From Ceratobasidium sp. AG-K (taxonomy: Eukaryota; Basidiomycota; Agaricomycetes; Cantharellales; Ceratobasidiaceae), in the NCBI GenBank assembly GCA_037039685.1, contig JAWNGF010000009.1:930001-994000 (forward strand): a DNA stretch of 64,000 nt, written 5' to 3'. The notes under the pieces are model-generated. The model searched no databases, was not told the DNA's origin, and was given only the letters and a program-made list of their open reading frames with translations. Shown one piece after another: positions 12,183 through 24,933 of this stretch. Every line of letters begins with the position of its first letter. The stretch's first letter is position 1. The position numbers and the translations under genes were made by a program.

Positions 12183-13488
12183 ATGAACGCTCCCCCGACG
12201 AACATCGCCGACATCCCTGAAGAAGAGTCGAATAATCCATGCATGACATACGTCGAGCGCGAGTCGCTGTACACGTCTCTCCCGGACCGTGTGCAATATC
12301 TCACCTCGTTCTTGGGGTGTAAGTCTCTTTTTTTAGTGACACCTGGTCTCTCCCTTGCTAATACAAGTCTGTCATCGAATTGTGCTCCCTCCCTACGTGC
12401 GCCTTTCAGTCACTGAGGCTGACGCCGATGAGTTGCATGAAGCCTCTATGATCCTCGAACCTCACATCGGTACACTTGTCGATGGTGTATATGCGCACCT
12501 CTTCAAGTTTAGCGTCACACGACAGGTTTTTATGCCCCGTCCGGGGGGACACGAGGGCCCCATGGTTGCGGATTTGAGGGATCTCGACCTCGACTGCCCA
12601 CAAATCAAGGAGCGGAAAAGATTTTTTAGCATGTACGTCAGGAAGCTCATTCAGAGCGACTACAACGATTTCAAGACCTGGGAATACTACGGTAGGAGTG
12701 TTGTTCTGTCGCGCGCTTTGCCTGCTGACGGCTCTGTGCAGACAAAGTCGGCCTCATGCATACTGGAGAAGCCGCGCTGAAACATAGGAAATTGGTCGGC
12801 AAGGATGGACTTCGCGTGGACCACATTCATCTCAGTGCAACGCTTGGTTGGACGATGGACCGAATCATTGCCATCGTAGGTCATTTGCATCATGCTGCAC
12901 GTTCGGGCCGACTAACTCTATCAAAAGATACTCAGGGATGAGTCACTCCCCATATCAAAACGCGAGAGCATTGTTCGCTCGTTCCACAAAGTCATGTGGA
13001 TTCAACAAGATCTCTTCTCCCGGCACTATGTTCGCGACGGGGATGAATACCGCAAATCGCCACGCACCATGGCTGGCTCGCGCCTCCGTCCACAGCCAGG
13101 CACATACTCCGCTTCATCTGGGGACGCAAGCGTTAGTTGCCCGATGAGTTTCGGTGGAGATACCAGCTATGACCACCCACATCCGTCCAACCCTACTTCC
13201 CCAACCCAATCCAGTGCTAGCATCACCACGAGTGTCACGGGTGCGGATAGCGTTAGGTGGACCCCTCAGGCGGTTTCAGGAGTACAGGTACGCGCCCCAG
13301 ATGACCATTACGACACGTGGGGCAAGGGGCCTGTCAGCTCCCAGCAGATTCCGCTCCGTTCAAAGCCGTCGGAAGATTGGTCCAAAGCCATCGGGCGGGA
13401 ACGGTCCGCGTCAAATTTGGAGGACATTCATGCGCAAGTAGCGGCTAACCGACCTGGCGTGTGGCGAAGGATATTTGGCGGGGCGTAG
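12183..13488 (+). CDS. protoglobin (globin-sensor) domain protein with disordered tail
   Basis: Heme-binding globin-fold protein of the fungal protoglobin family. Exons 12183-12318, 12410-12691, 12742-12875 and 12928-13488 sum to 1113 nt, i.e. 370 residues with consistent phases. The globin domain spans about residues 20-210: MTYVERESLYTSLPDRVQYL, then EADADELHEASMILEPHI, DGVYAHLFKF, YYDKVGLMHTGEAALKHR and DHIHLSATLGWTMDRI. His146 in VGLMHTG is the likely proximal heme ligand by analogy with family alignments; the downstream DHIHLSATLGW block is also conserved in fungal members. Residues about 240-370 are Ser/Pro/Gly/Arg-rich and look disordered. There is no signal peptide or membrane segment. 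Family proteins bind O2, CO and NO; whether this one senses gas or handles nitrosative stress is unknown. A TATA box lies 80 nt upstream. Confidence 0.87.
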
Positions 13489-13635
13489 AGATCAGATGTG
13501 GGGTCGTGATCAGCATGTTGTATATTATTAGTGAAGGGTTCCAGTGGGGCTCCGGGATAGAGACGACGTGTTCAAAAAGTGCATCTATTTGCCACGCACT
13601 AGTATAGTAGTACATTCAAGTATAACCTCTTGTAT

Positions 13636-15301
13636 TTATCTCATGTCTTTTGTCTCGTATGTGTGTTTTGCCATCCTGGCGCATTGAGTTTCTTCATCCT
13701 GTTCGTAAAGTCAATCAATCAATCGTTGATACACGGTCTTTCTTTGGGCTTCTTACCGTTAAGCAAACAAACATCCGAAGATTGGTATCTTTCCCTGTGA
13801 TTTCGGTTACGACACGTTTATCGCCGCCCACAGCTTCATTTGCTGCCTGATCTAGCTTGCATCCCATCCAGGAAAATATCTTTCCAACGTCTTCTCGTAG
13901 ACGGGCAGACTTCTCACCGATGCCTCCGGAGAAGACGATGCCGTCCAGACCAGCCGAAAGGCCCCGTGCTTTGACCACATAAGCCCCTACATAGTTCACG
14001 AGCCTATCGAGGAACACGTCGTAGGCTAACTGTGCCTTTGCCCCTTCCTTTCCACCTTTGTCTTCCTCAATGGACGAGGTGATCTGCCCGAAATTAGAGG
14101 TTCCAGCCAGAGCCTGAAGTCCGCCTTGCTTGTTTAGTACGATTTCTGCACGCGCGCAGCGACCCCCCGGGATTTCGACTTGCTCGGAAGCATTGGGGGT
14201 GTGATGAAATACCAGCACTGGGTCGACCGACCCTGTGCGAGTGCCTCCGGGCAGACCTTTATAAATTTATCGTCAGACGAAGGTTAATTGATCGGAAGAC
14301 AAGGCTTGCCGTCCAAAGGGGTGAGCCCCATACTCGTGTCCCAGCTCTTTCCGTCCTTCACAAGGCACACGCTGGCCCCATTGCCGAGATGGGCGATGAC
14401 CAGAGTGCACTTTTCTTTTGGCTTACCGAGATGGGATGAGACACTGTCTAGGATAGATGCATATGAAAGACCATGGGCGCCGTATTTTCGAAGCGGAATC
14501 GGAGACTTCTCAGAGCTCGGTGCGAGTGGATAGGTATGAACGTGGGGAGGAAGCGTCGAGTGGAACATGGTATCAAAAAGAAGGATCTGCCGGGCCTTTG
14601 GAATATGTTTCAGGCAGACTTAAAGAGCATGAAAAAAATCAGTATAATCACGAGCAAGGGCCGACTTGCTCACATCGCACAACCTGGATGGCGAAATGAT
14701 TCTACCGAATCGAGGATGGATCTCGGTCAAAAAGTTCGGCACCCCGAGCAGGAAGTACGTACATGCAGTGGGGCAAATGCACTCAGGGCGTCCATTTCTT
14801 CGAGCCCTTCCTCGTGGCCGGGCCAAATTGCCATGGGCTCGGATTCAGTGCCTCCGTGGACAACCCGATGGGCAACGACCTTGATAAGGTCACGGGCGCG
14901 TGGCTTTGACTTGGAGTCCCCAGTTGCAGCGAAATGCTTCGAGGAAGAGCCCTCAATTAGTGTAATTACTCGCTCGAATACGTCCTCGTCTGATAGAGTT
15001 TAAAGCGTTGTTGGGGGGAAGTAATGGCCAAACTCACATGGCATTCCCTCTTTTTCTTCCTCGCTGACTTTTTCGTCTTGCTCATTCTCTGGTTCATGCA
15101 CTATGTATTTAATGGATGGTTTTTCGCCTTTAACTTCAACGTTCGACGCGCTACCCGAGATGAGGACATCCAAGTTGGAAAGCGAGAACAGCTTGAATTT
15201 GATGGACGATGATCCACAGTTCTAGGGTTTGAGTTAGGTAATCGATCCTCCATGCACAAACTAAGTCTGCCCACCACCGCCAGTAGCATCTCGCTCGTCA
15301 T
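13636..15301 (-). CDS. acetate kinase
   Basis: Converts acetyl phosphate and ADP (or PPi/Pi in some fungi) to acetate and ATP. From ATG 15301 a nine-codon first exon (MTSEMLLAV) splices to the ASKHA-fold start [14 protein letters not shown]; the joined [11 protein letters not shown] is diagnostic. Downstream are [72 protein letters not shown] and [16 protein letters not shown], all classic acetate kinase signatures. The 3' end is best modelled with a last intron (about 13684-13739), giving [15 protein letters not shown], matching the family's TDEE end; reading through gives another short tail and an earlier stop at 13715. The gene is divergent from phosphoketolase with 219 bp between start codons, which strongly suggests joint regulation. 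Codon use and exon style match the neighbours, so recent transfer is not evident. Confidence 0.94.
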
Positions 15302-15520
15302 GTTGGACGCCGTGAAGAAAGAGAGAATCACACGCCAAAAGGATTGATACCAGATGAACGAACGGCTACTTATTCGTATTCTGGGACGGGTGGTGCGTAA
15401 ACCTTGCGTCATACCTACGATCGTCATGCCTTGGGTATGATGTAGTCTGCCGAATTGAACTTCGGCTACTATTTAACTGTGGATCGTCATGAGTTTAGTG
15501 GCAGAGTTCCTCTGGTCAAC
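15302..15520. promoter_or_regulatory. shared divergent promoter, acetate kinase / phosphoketolase
   Basis: 219 bp separate the two start codons, so both promoters must lie here or overlap the first exons. I see no certain TATA box or palindromic operator. Confidence 0.65.
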
Positions 15521-18500
15521 ATGGCTAACCGTGGTACACCCCCTAAACCATCCTCCCTTCCCAAGGAGATCCTTGATAAACTGCAAGTGGAACTTGAAGT
15601 CAATGTCAAGGAAGCACACCAAAAGTATGACATCGAAGGATTGTTGAGCTTTCAAAGGCTGTAAGTGTGCCGGCTGTGTTTTGGGAATCCACCTTACAGT
15701 GAACACCGTGTCAGTGCCAATTACATGGCGGTCGCCCAAATCTTCCTGCAGTCAAACGCTAGGTTAACCGCGCCTCTCAAGAAAGAGGACGTAAAGAGGC
15801 GCTTGCTCGGTCACTTTGGCACATGGTGGGTGGTTTGTTGATGGCGTGTGTGTACGGGTCTTATCGTTTGCTAGTCCCGGTTTGAATCTGACCTATGCGC
15901 ACTCCTCCGCCCTGATCTCACGCCATGCGAAAGAGGGCGATGATGTCCAAATGATTTATGTGACTGGACCAGGTCATGGTGCTCCCGCTCTCCTGGCATG
16001 TCTATATATAGAAGGCTCGATCACGCGGTTTTACCCCCAGGTGAGGGGACTTACAAACCGTTCTCAGTGCTATGGTTTAATGCCGTGTTTTTGTAGTATA
16101 ATATGAGCGAAGAAGGATTTGACAAGGTAGGCCGTGTTGTACGGCAATCGCAGAAGTTGACTGATTTGGGACTTTAGTTCGTGAGGGCATTCTCGTGGCC
16201 TGGAGGCTTTCCCTCGCACGTAAACGTAAGCGGATGGTTCAAACAGTTGATGTACAACCACTAACTATTTTTGCTCAAGGCGGAAACACCTGTACGACCA
16301 ATTGCTTAGCTCTATTGCGTCGATCTTCGAACTTATCCACAATTATTATAGGGAGCGATTCACGAGGGCGGTGAACTCGGATATGCACTAGCTGTATCTT
16401 ACGGTAGTGTCATGGATAAACCAGACTTAATTACCGTCTGCGTTGTTGGAGATGGCGAGTCCGAGACTGGTCCAACGGCGACGGCATGGCACGCCCACAA
16501 GGTACGCAATTAATAATATATATTAACTCGTAAGCCAAGGCCATTTACACTGTCAAAAGTTCATTGATCCTGCCGAGAGTGGCGCCGTGCTACCCATTCT
16601 TCATTTGAATGGTTTCAAGGTACTCCTTCAATGTTATGAATGCTGCCCTTTGCTGATGTTCCCATTTAGATTTCCGAGCGTACTATTCCCGGAACTATGG
16701 ATGACATAGAACTAGTAGCCCTTTTCACAGGTGAGCACGATTCTCGTGGAGAGTTACCCGTAACTAAACGGGCTTAACTGTGCGAAAGGCTACGGTTACC
16801 AAGTCCGATTTGTGGAGTACGGGGACCTGGCTCAGTCCAAAGAAGAGCACACCAAGAAGGAGATCGAGCTTAATGCCAACATGGCTGTAAGCATGGAGTG
16901 GGCGTATAGCGAGATCAGGTAATTATCGAATCCATACAATCATGCTGCGTTCTTACGTGGATAATGCCAGAAAAATCCAGCAAGCTGCTCGAAGCGGCAA
17001 GCCCATTGTGAAGCCCCGCTGGCCGCTCATCATTATGCGCACTCCAAAGGTTCGAATCTGCCAATGCAAACTTGGGATAACCTAATGTAATATTCACAGG
17101 GAATGACTGGTCCCCGCTCGTTGAAGGACACACCTCTGGAGGGTTCGTTCCACTCGCACCAGGTCCCGCTAGCTGCAGCCATGTCGGATGACGACCAACT
17201 CAAAATTCTTTCCGACTGGCTCACAAGCTACGGAATTGAAGAACTCCTTATTAAAGGTGGAAAGGGAGACAAGGGAGATGAATTTATCAAGAGTGCTGTT
17301 CTTCGCATCCTACCTGAACACACTGAGCGAAGACTTGGGATGATCAAAGAAACGTATGCTGGGTATACGCCCCTTGACATTCCCGATTTCGAGTCGTTTG
17401 GAGAGGATGGCCCAGGAGAGCAGTCCGCTATGAAGGCTCTGGCTAGTAAGTCTTTGTTGTTGAACAGAGTATATGCGTGGGTACTGATGATGCTTTTTGG
17501 ATAGAATATCTGGGTGCTGTTATTGAAAAGAATCCGTCAACGTTTAGGATATTCTCGCCTGACGGTATGAGTGCCCTTTCGGCTGCAACGCACTTTCTGA
17601 CAAATACCAATGAATAGAATTTGAAAGCAACAAACTGGACGGTGTTTTCAAAAAAACGTAAGTACAGGCCAGACGCTTTACCGGGATCATTCTCTAACGA
17701 AGATTTTGCTAGCACTCGGCAATTCCAGTGGGATCCGGAAAGTGCGAAGCGCTCGCAATTTGAACCGGCTTGTAATCTTACTGACTTGCACTTTTAGCGG
17801 CTAACAAAGGCGGCCGTGTGATCGAAATGTTATCTGAGCACAGTAGGTAGCTTTTTTTTATCCTCAACGTGGAGATCAACCCAATTGGACATACGTAGCT
17901 CTACAAGGGTTTCTGCAAGGTTATACACTTACAGGTCGAACTGGCCTTTTCCCATCGTACGAGGCTTTTCTAGGGATTGTTACGACTATGGTGCGTCAAT
18001 TCTAGAAATAAACATGATGTAGCTCGCTTATTTACGGTTCCGCTCCAGGTTGAACAATTCGCCAAGTTTCAGAAAATGGCGATTGAAACAAAATGGCGCG
18101 GTGACGTGGCATCGTTGAACTACATTGAGACTTCGACCCTATGGAGGCAAGAGCACAATGGATACTCTCATCAAAACCCAGGCTTCATTGGTCAGCTGCT
18201 TACTCTGCCGCGAAATATGGTCCGCATATATCTACCCCCGGACGCGAACTGTGCACTCTCTGTGATGGCCCATTGCTTGCGATCCAAGAATTATGTTAAT
18301 CTGGTACGTCCATATTGTACGTGCATTCAGCGAAAAATCAACCGTTTATCTCTAGATTATTGGAAGCAAGGCAAATAGCCCGTCTTTCTTGACTGTCGAA
18401 GAGGCCAAGCGTCACTGTATTGCCGGCGCTTCTGTCTGGAAGCGCTTCTCGACTGATGAGGGAAGAAATCCGGACGTTACTCTGGTCGGGATCGGCGTTG

Positions 18501-19317
18501 AGACGACGGCTGAGGTTATTGTAAGTATTCAGACATTTCAGAGCAACCAAGCGTGCCGGTCTTTATATATGACTAGGCTGCCGCTACTTTACTGAAAAAT
18601 GAAGGCATCCGCGTCCGGGTTGTCAACATTGTCGGTACGTGTAATGAATGATTGGCACAGTACTGCAAGCTAATCCATCGTGTTTATGAAGACCTCATGA
18701 TACTGGGCGAGTCGGGAGGCCATCCTCACGCTCTGAGTCATGATGCTTTCGACGCACTTTTCGGAAGAGATACTCCTGTCATTTTCAATTTCCATGGGTA
18801 TCCACTCCATGTCAAGGCTTTGCTCTTTGCTCGCGGCCAAGCCTTGACTCGGAGGAGGTTCGAGATCCTTGGATATGTGAGCGCTGAGATCTAAAAACAA
18901 GAAGGCTTACGCGCTAATATCTTCTGTAGATTGAGGAGGGCACGACCACTACCCCCTGGAGCATGCTTCGTCTGAACAAAGGTACGTTGAGCTTCTATGT
19001 GAGTAAGCAGTAGTTGACGAGTACGTCAGCTGGACGATACGATATCGCATCGAGAGCGGTTTCAATGATTGCAACGCACCAGAAGGATCATCCAATATCG
19101 TCAAGAGTAAGTAGCATGGCCTATTTCCGTCAAATTGAAACTAACCAGTCGTTCTAGTCGCACGAACTCAGCACTTACTTCCTGCATAAGAACCAAGGTG
19201 CGTGGATATACATCCGCTAGGTAAATTATTGACCATGATTGTGGCGATGTAGTGGAAGCGCGGCATGCGTTCGAGCATGGTCAAGACTCTGAAGAGGTCA
19301 CTAAGTCGGTCGTCTAA
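15521..19317 (+). CDS. phosphoketolase (xylulose-5-phosphate/fructose-6-phosphate, XFP)
   Basis: Thiamine-diphosphate enzyme that cleaves xylulose-5-P (and often fructose-6-P) with phosphate to acetyl phosphate plus glyceraldehyde-3-P (or erythrose-4-P); cytosolic. The gene has about twenty short introns between ATG 15521 and TAA 19315-19317, and encodes roughly 800 residues, the normal family size. Landmarks in order are [44 protein letters not shown], the ThDP/Mg-binding [42 protein letters not shown], the middle-domain [16 protein letters not shown] segment near 17400, then LGGHPH-type [35 protein letters not shown] and [15 protein letters not shown]. All three XFP domains are represented and no break was found in the parts checked. 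It starts 219 bp from acetate kinase on the opposite strand, which completes a two-enzyme pathway. Individual small exons in 17.5-18.0 kb need transcript support. Confidence 0.94.
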
Positions 19318-19709
19318 CTGGCGGAAAATTGATTGAAAAGAATGCCCAGACATACTCATCTCTCATCGAATTCTGCGCTGAAAATCGAGGGAAAATAAAG
19401 AGCGGCGATAATGTATTACAGGAGGTTTTAAATTGTATATGCTGTGTTTCAACCACGGTCCACCAGCCAGATGACTCGAGGGTTCAATAGCGACGCCGAT
19501 TAGCCGAGCTTACACTCGGGTCTTGACTCTACGGTTCCTACGGGATTGCAGACCATTGCACTCGTTGAATAACTTATAGATGCTTCCGGCGACCTTGCGA
19601 AGCTATCCACACTGAAACGACCATGACACTGCTCGCGGAATATAGCAAATGTGCGTATATGATAGTTACAGAGCTTGAACCAAGCTAGTGTATCACCGAT
19701 TCAAAAATC
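19318..19709. other. short intergenic region between convergent genes
   Basis: About 390 bp between phosphoketolase and DUF2306 copy 2; no gene or clear terminator signal seen. Confidence 0.6.
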
Positions 19710-20892
19710 TCATTGTATACCGCCGGTTTCGGTCTCCAGCACATTACTACGAGCAGCACAACGCTTGCCAGGACCTTCATGCAAGCGATCCGACTCCTCT
19801 TTGGTCTTGAAAATGTAATACTCGGCTCTACTCAGCAGCTTAGCAGTCAACTACCTTGTTGATCATTCTGACTAGTCGACTTACCCAACAGCGTGAAGCC
19901 AAAATCCAACCCAAATACTCATTCCAAATGCGGCGCGAAATCCTGCAGCCTGAGCGAGACTGTTATCAAGACCAGTCTCGACAGCCACATATTTGACCGG
20001 CCTGCCTGTCCAGTCGGCTGAGCATTCTGGGTAATCGCGGGCAAATTCAAACGAGTTGTTGAGTGAGTTTTTGACCTCTGCACATGACATGGCCTGCAAC
20101 CATATGAGGTGATATATCTATCAGCTTGAGTCTGACTTACTATAAAGTGCCCTCCAGTCCAGCCTGTGACGAGCATCGAAGGGATGAGAATTAATCTCAG
20201 CGTCACGACCGACATTTGGTAACTCCACGAGCGAATGATCCACCTCCGGTGTTCGTGTATCTGTTGTCTCCTAATTGCTCTCCACGAAGCAAACATCGAA
20301 AACAGTGTCATTATTCCAACCACATACCCGCCCAGTTGTATGGAAAGGTCCCCCCCGAATGAGACGCGCTCAACTCCGCATGCACTGAGAGTTGAAACAA
20401 CAGTCAAGAGGTTGACGATCGTTCCGACTGTGCGATGCCACCCAATGAATCTATGCCTTATACGAGGAACGAACTGAGAAACAGCCAAAAGACCAGCTGG
20501 GAGGACTGATGCGAGATGAATGACGAGCAAGGACTTATTTAGAGGGGCTTTAAAGTTGAAGTACTCCTCTGGTATGAGGTTAGTCTCAAGCCCATTGGGG
20601 AGCACATATGGGAAGCGGGCCACAAACATCAAGATCATAATGGTTCTAGAGTAAAGTCAAAAATAGATCTCGACATTAAGGCAAACAGTCTTACGCGTAG
20701 ATTGCCCCTAGCAAACGTAAAGTGGGTTGGTGAGTCATTTCAAGCACATGGACTCGGGTGCGTACATAGTGTGCCCGAGCGTGCCGACCGAAATTTCAGC
20801 AACTTTTGCAGCATACCCGGGTTTAAACTATTGCCAAGGTCGGACGACGGACGAGGATCCGTAGCTTTGTAGGGCGGAGCGAGTTGAGGCAT
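19710..20892 (-). CDS. DUF2306 multipass membrane protein, copy 2
   Basis: Same architecture as the copies at 6.6 and 27.4 kb. ATG 20892 opens MPQLAPPYKATDPRPSSDL; exon 1 ends in QKLLKFRSARSGTL like the other copies, then a 13-nt micro-exon (20695-20707) encodes the residues around WAIYA. The membrane core has MILMFVARFPYVLPNG, VIHLASVLPAGLLAVSQFV, RIRHRFIGWHRTVGTIVNLL, FGGDLSIQLGGYVVGIM and HEHRRWIIRSWSYQMSVVTLR. After another exon with the Cys-containing loop (AMSCAEVKNS, YPECSADWTGRP) the last exon gives RAEYYIFKTKEESDRL and ends at TGA 19710-19712. No disruption seen, so it is likely functional. It is clearly closer to copy 3 than to copy 1. Function unknown. Confidence 0.85.
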
Positions 20893-22350
20893 AGTTACTG
20901 GAGTTTAGCAAAGAATGCGTGGGACTTGCAATGAGACATTCGCGATTGGCCTTTATGAATGGCCCAGCGGATGCATCGAAATTGAACCACGTTGATACAC
21001 CATCCACATCGGAATGCAGGGTTATGGAACTACATAGAGCCGAAAATCCCATAGCTCACAGTAAATGGAAGTGAGTGCTTCCACGACCTCGATAAATTAA
21101 CATCAAAGTGCACAGCCATATATGCCGACGTGCAAAGTGAAGCATTTGCAGATTCAAAGCCCTGATATCTCAGATATTGTGAGTACTAGGCGGAGGAAAG
21201 CCCGCGCGATAAAGAAATTTGTGGTTTATTCCAACGTGTCGTCTTTCAACCATTCGAATACATTGAAACCCAACCAGGACTTCCATCTTCCATCTGTTTG
21301 GAAACTACCGTCGAGTACTGATCTCCAGCCGGCTTGGTTTGATGCCAACGAGTTCGACGATCCCCGACGAGTTCCCGGGGATAGCATGGGTTCACGCGGG
21401 CATGACTTATCGCCTACTCCCTGCACCCGATAAGCACTGACAAGGTTGTAATCTTCGTGCGAAGTACATTTTCGTACATTTAAAAGCAGAACACGGTTCC
21501 TTGCCAAACTACCTGCAGCTTGGTTCAGATAGAATACAGCAACTCGACATACCTGAGCTCATGTAGCAGATTTTCGTAGGACGTAACGCCAGGGTCACAT
21601 CCGTTGGTCACGCGAGTGATGTTTGAATTCGCATGTCGCTTCCCTATTATAATAACTCCACAACAAAATGAAACGCGGGCTGTAGTTGGCTATCCTCTGT
21701 CTTTTAATAGCTGCTCACAGCGCAAAAATGGAATACAGTGTGTACTAGCTACAAGTGCGTAATAGTACTACCCCCCTGACACAGTATATATACTGCTACT
21801 CAACGGTGGACCTGGGCTCGAGAAAGAATGTATGGACTACGCTCTGGTCCACCCAACCTTTTCTCACTTACATTATCAGTCTGGAATACATGATTCTAAC
21901 AACTCCCTAAAGGCTGATAGACATCTCTGAATTTTCAACTCTAACGGATCCTGATGCCTGTGCGAACTATGTATACTTCAGCGAGTTACCTAGAGACTCT
22001 GGGAGCACTGATCTGTCCCTAAGCGCTCGTGGGGTTTGCCCAACTTGAAACGCTGACCACGGGCACTCGAGAGCACCAGGGAGCTCCCATCGGCCCTTAC
22101 TAGACGCCGACTTTGCTCTGGAAGAAGAAGCGGGTTTAACAGCCTTGTGCTTTGATTGCCCCAAGTAATGAACAACACTAACTACAAAGCTCCATTTAAT
22201 TCACTGCGTGAGGTTGCTAGCCCCCACTGCTAGAGTGGATTCTTGGTGCAATTCGCATAACAACGGCATAACAAACAAAATACACACTACTTTCAGTCAC
22301 CACTACGAGGCTAGGGTTCATAAATTTCCACTGCGACAGCTTTCAGAGCA
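20893..22350. other. intergenic region without supported gene
   Basis: 1.46 kb upstream of DUF2306 copy 2 and downstream of the hydrolase pseudogene. Open frames on both strands (for example 21122-21433) lack motifs or splice context. Nothing further recognised. Confidence 0.55.
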
Positions 22351-23921
22351 CTACAGAACTGGCGCCAGCTTTCGTCTGGTGCTATCCATCGTTTCCGCTG
22401 CCCTTAGCAGCTCCTCATCCCGTTTACTCAATTGGCGAACTCCGCGCTTCGTACTTGTGCTGTTACTCCCCGGGTAGATGAGCCCTGGTCTATGGGGGAA
22501 GATGCTTCAGTCGGCAGGGCAACACTAAGGTAGAGGCAGAAGCTTACTCAGGATCGCAGTGCGTCCCATCTGCGGGGACTGTATCATCCACAAAGTAGCC
22601 ACGGACGCGCTTAATGGTACACAGAGAAGGGTGAGCAATTCTGTTGGAGCAAAGTGGCATTAGCATGCAGGTGAACATATGCTGAGAATATATAAACTTA
22701 CGAGCAATGTCCGTATCTAACACAACACAGAACGTTAGCCACGGAGTAGCGCTGTGCAAGGCAAGAGCTCACTCACGCATGCTGAAGCAACAGAGTGGCC
22801 GAATCATTGCCGAAACCTCGGCTCATCTTCACAGCCGACGGTGGCGGGGTGACTGGATCACCATCTAAGCTGACGAATAGGATCGGGAATCTTAGATCAC
22901 ACTCAAGGTAAGCATGCAAATATAAACACTTGAGCGACTGATGGGCTGACCGTGTCTTCTTCAGGCCTTTTGGAGTCGTCCAGGGACCAGTGTAGCGTTG
23001 GTTTGCTCGGAATTGCCACCCACGACAAGTACCCGCTGTAATAGCCCACTGTTCGCCAACTGGGCTGAAATTTCCTAAGTCACGGAAGCTATCGCTCCTT
23101 GTAAGTGGGTCGATCACCAAGGCTAGATATGTGACTTACTACTCTCTGTATTCACCAACTGAGATGTTGAGCGGGGAGGAGTCCCCGCATAATATGCGGA
23201 CGAGAGACTCTCTTGTATCATAAATATGCATGGAGCGATTATTGACATTCTCACAAGCACAGTCAGTACCCCGTGAATGATATCATTAGGCGCTTACTTC
23301 GTTGTAGGGCTTCGGTTGGATTTCGTAGGCAGGGGGATTGACTGCCGAATAGATACCCGAGCCATCTCCCGCTGCAAGCTGTGCAGGGACTTTGTATCAA
23401 CCTATTACTTAGCTTCATCCTAAGATTTGCATACTTGAAAGGACTCACACATCGCCATATTGGGCCAAAGTTTGGGCGTATACAAAGCATTGGAGATGCC
23501 GAGCTGAACATCAGTCGCCCTCAGGATTCCGGGACGGCACTGGAATCGCCAACAGTCAGCGGGTCGTTGCTCAGTTTCGAATACATCGCTTCCAGGCGTT
23601 CGTGCAGGCTTTCTACGGTCTGCACTTGCTGAGAGCCATTCTTTGGCTGAGCGAGAGCGCATAGCTCGGGCCCGGCTTCGATGCATGTTGAAAAGAAGCC
23701 ACCAAACGCCTAGATGCTATTTTAGTATTGGAAAGTCCAAGAAGGGCAGTTAAACCTTGTGTGCGTTGGCCAGGCCACCCCGCCCCCATTGTAGTGTGTC
23801 GTCGAAGTAGGATTCTGCGTCCGATACGCCGTCAAGCACCATGCGCTTGACCGTGCCTGGATAGGGAGCCGCGAAGGTGGCTCCGAGAATGGTGCCATAC
23901 GAGTATCTGATGGCCTCACGG

Positions 23922-24268
23922 TTACTGCGATTTGCAAAAGTACTCGCCACCAGGGTCCAACTTTTTCAAACTTTGGACACCACCCAGAAAATACACTATA
24001 GCGGCCCAGGATATGACTTATAGAGATTCAATCATAGCTCATTCGAATCGCGCCCTCGCTGCGCACAAAATGGTATAGCCCACATGTCGAAATTCGGAGT
24101 ACTAAGAAAACCGCTCCCCAACTGTATTTCGACGTTTGCGTGACATTCAGAGAGAGTAAGAGTCTGAAAGTCTCCAGAAGTACTCAATAGCCGTGTATGA
24201 ATTGATACGCAAAAAGAGCGGACCAATTTGGTGATGGTTTGGTGGGGATTCGGGCCCCCTGAATCCGC
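23922..24268 (+). repeat. left terminal inverted repeat arm
   Basis: Pairs with 24934-25277 in inverted orientation. Confidence 0.8.
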
Positions 24269-24933
24269 CGGGGGAGACCACTTCGAATGACTAGCAGAAA
24301 CCGATTGTATTGAATACATAACTACATATAATGCATCCCTCTAACGCGAGGGGTGGACGTACACGCCCTATTGCCTTCACGAAGCTCAGGCCAAAGCTCA
24401 AAAGCAGTACTGGCTTCGCCTCAGAACCAGCATGGTGGACATGCAAATATCGTTCCATGATAGTATATAAGCATACAAGACACATTATGCACTAAATTAG
24501 AACTCGTTTTTATTATAATTTGCCTTACTTTGGTGTAACACAAGGGCAGTCTAACCGATTCTTTGACCACCGAGGTGAGAGCCCAACCCAGACCCTGACG
24601 CCAAGCCGCCGATCCGCGGATCATGTTGATGGTCTCTGAACTGGCTTTTCAGAGAAACTAATATATCTGCATGCAAACAGAATGGGGTGATACAGAAAGT
24701 AGCTCATTCGAACCGGAATAAAATCCTGAACCAAATGATACCCACCAAGTACGCGATATTGAAGTTCGAAAACACATCGGCTCCTGCCGCCCAACACATG
24801 TTTACCTCACTACGAGAAGACTAGGGCTCTGAATAGTTTTCAACATGACTACTTGAGTATATCGAATACATTTTGTACCACCGTAAATACGATATAAGCT
24901 GTTTTTAGTAATGAACTGAAGATACCTACTGCA

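Noticed and set aside
14473..15003. 176-codon plus-strand frame inside acetate kinase
   Set aside because: It is a shadow of the minus-strand kinase exons, which carry all family motifs.
24291..24624. Short frames in the centre of the inverted-repeat element as a transposase
   Set aside because: Fewer than 70 codons each, no DDE-like or other transposase motif.
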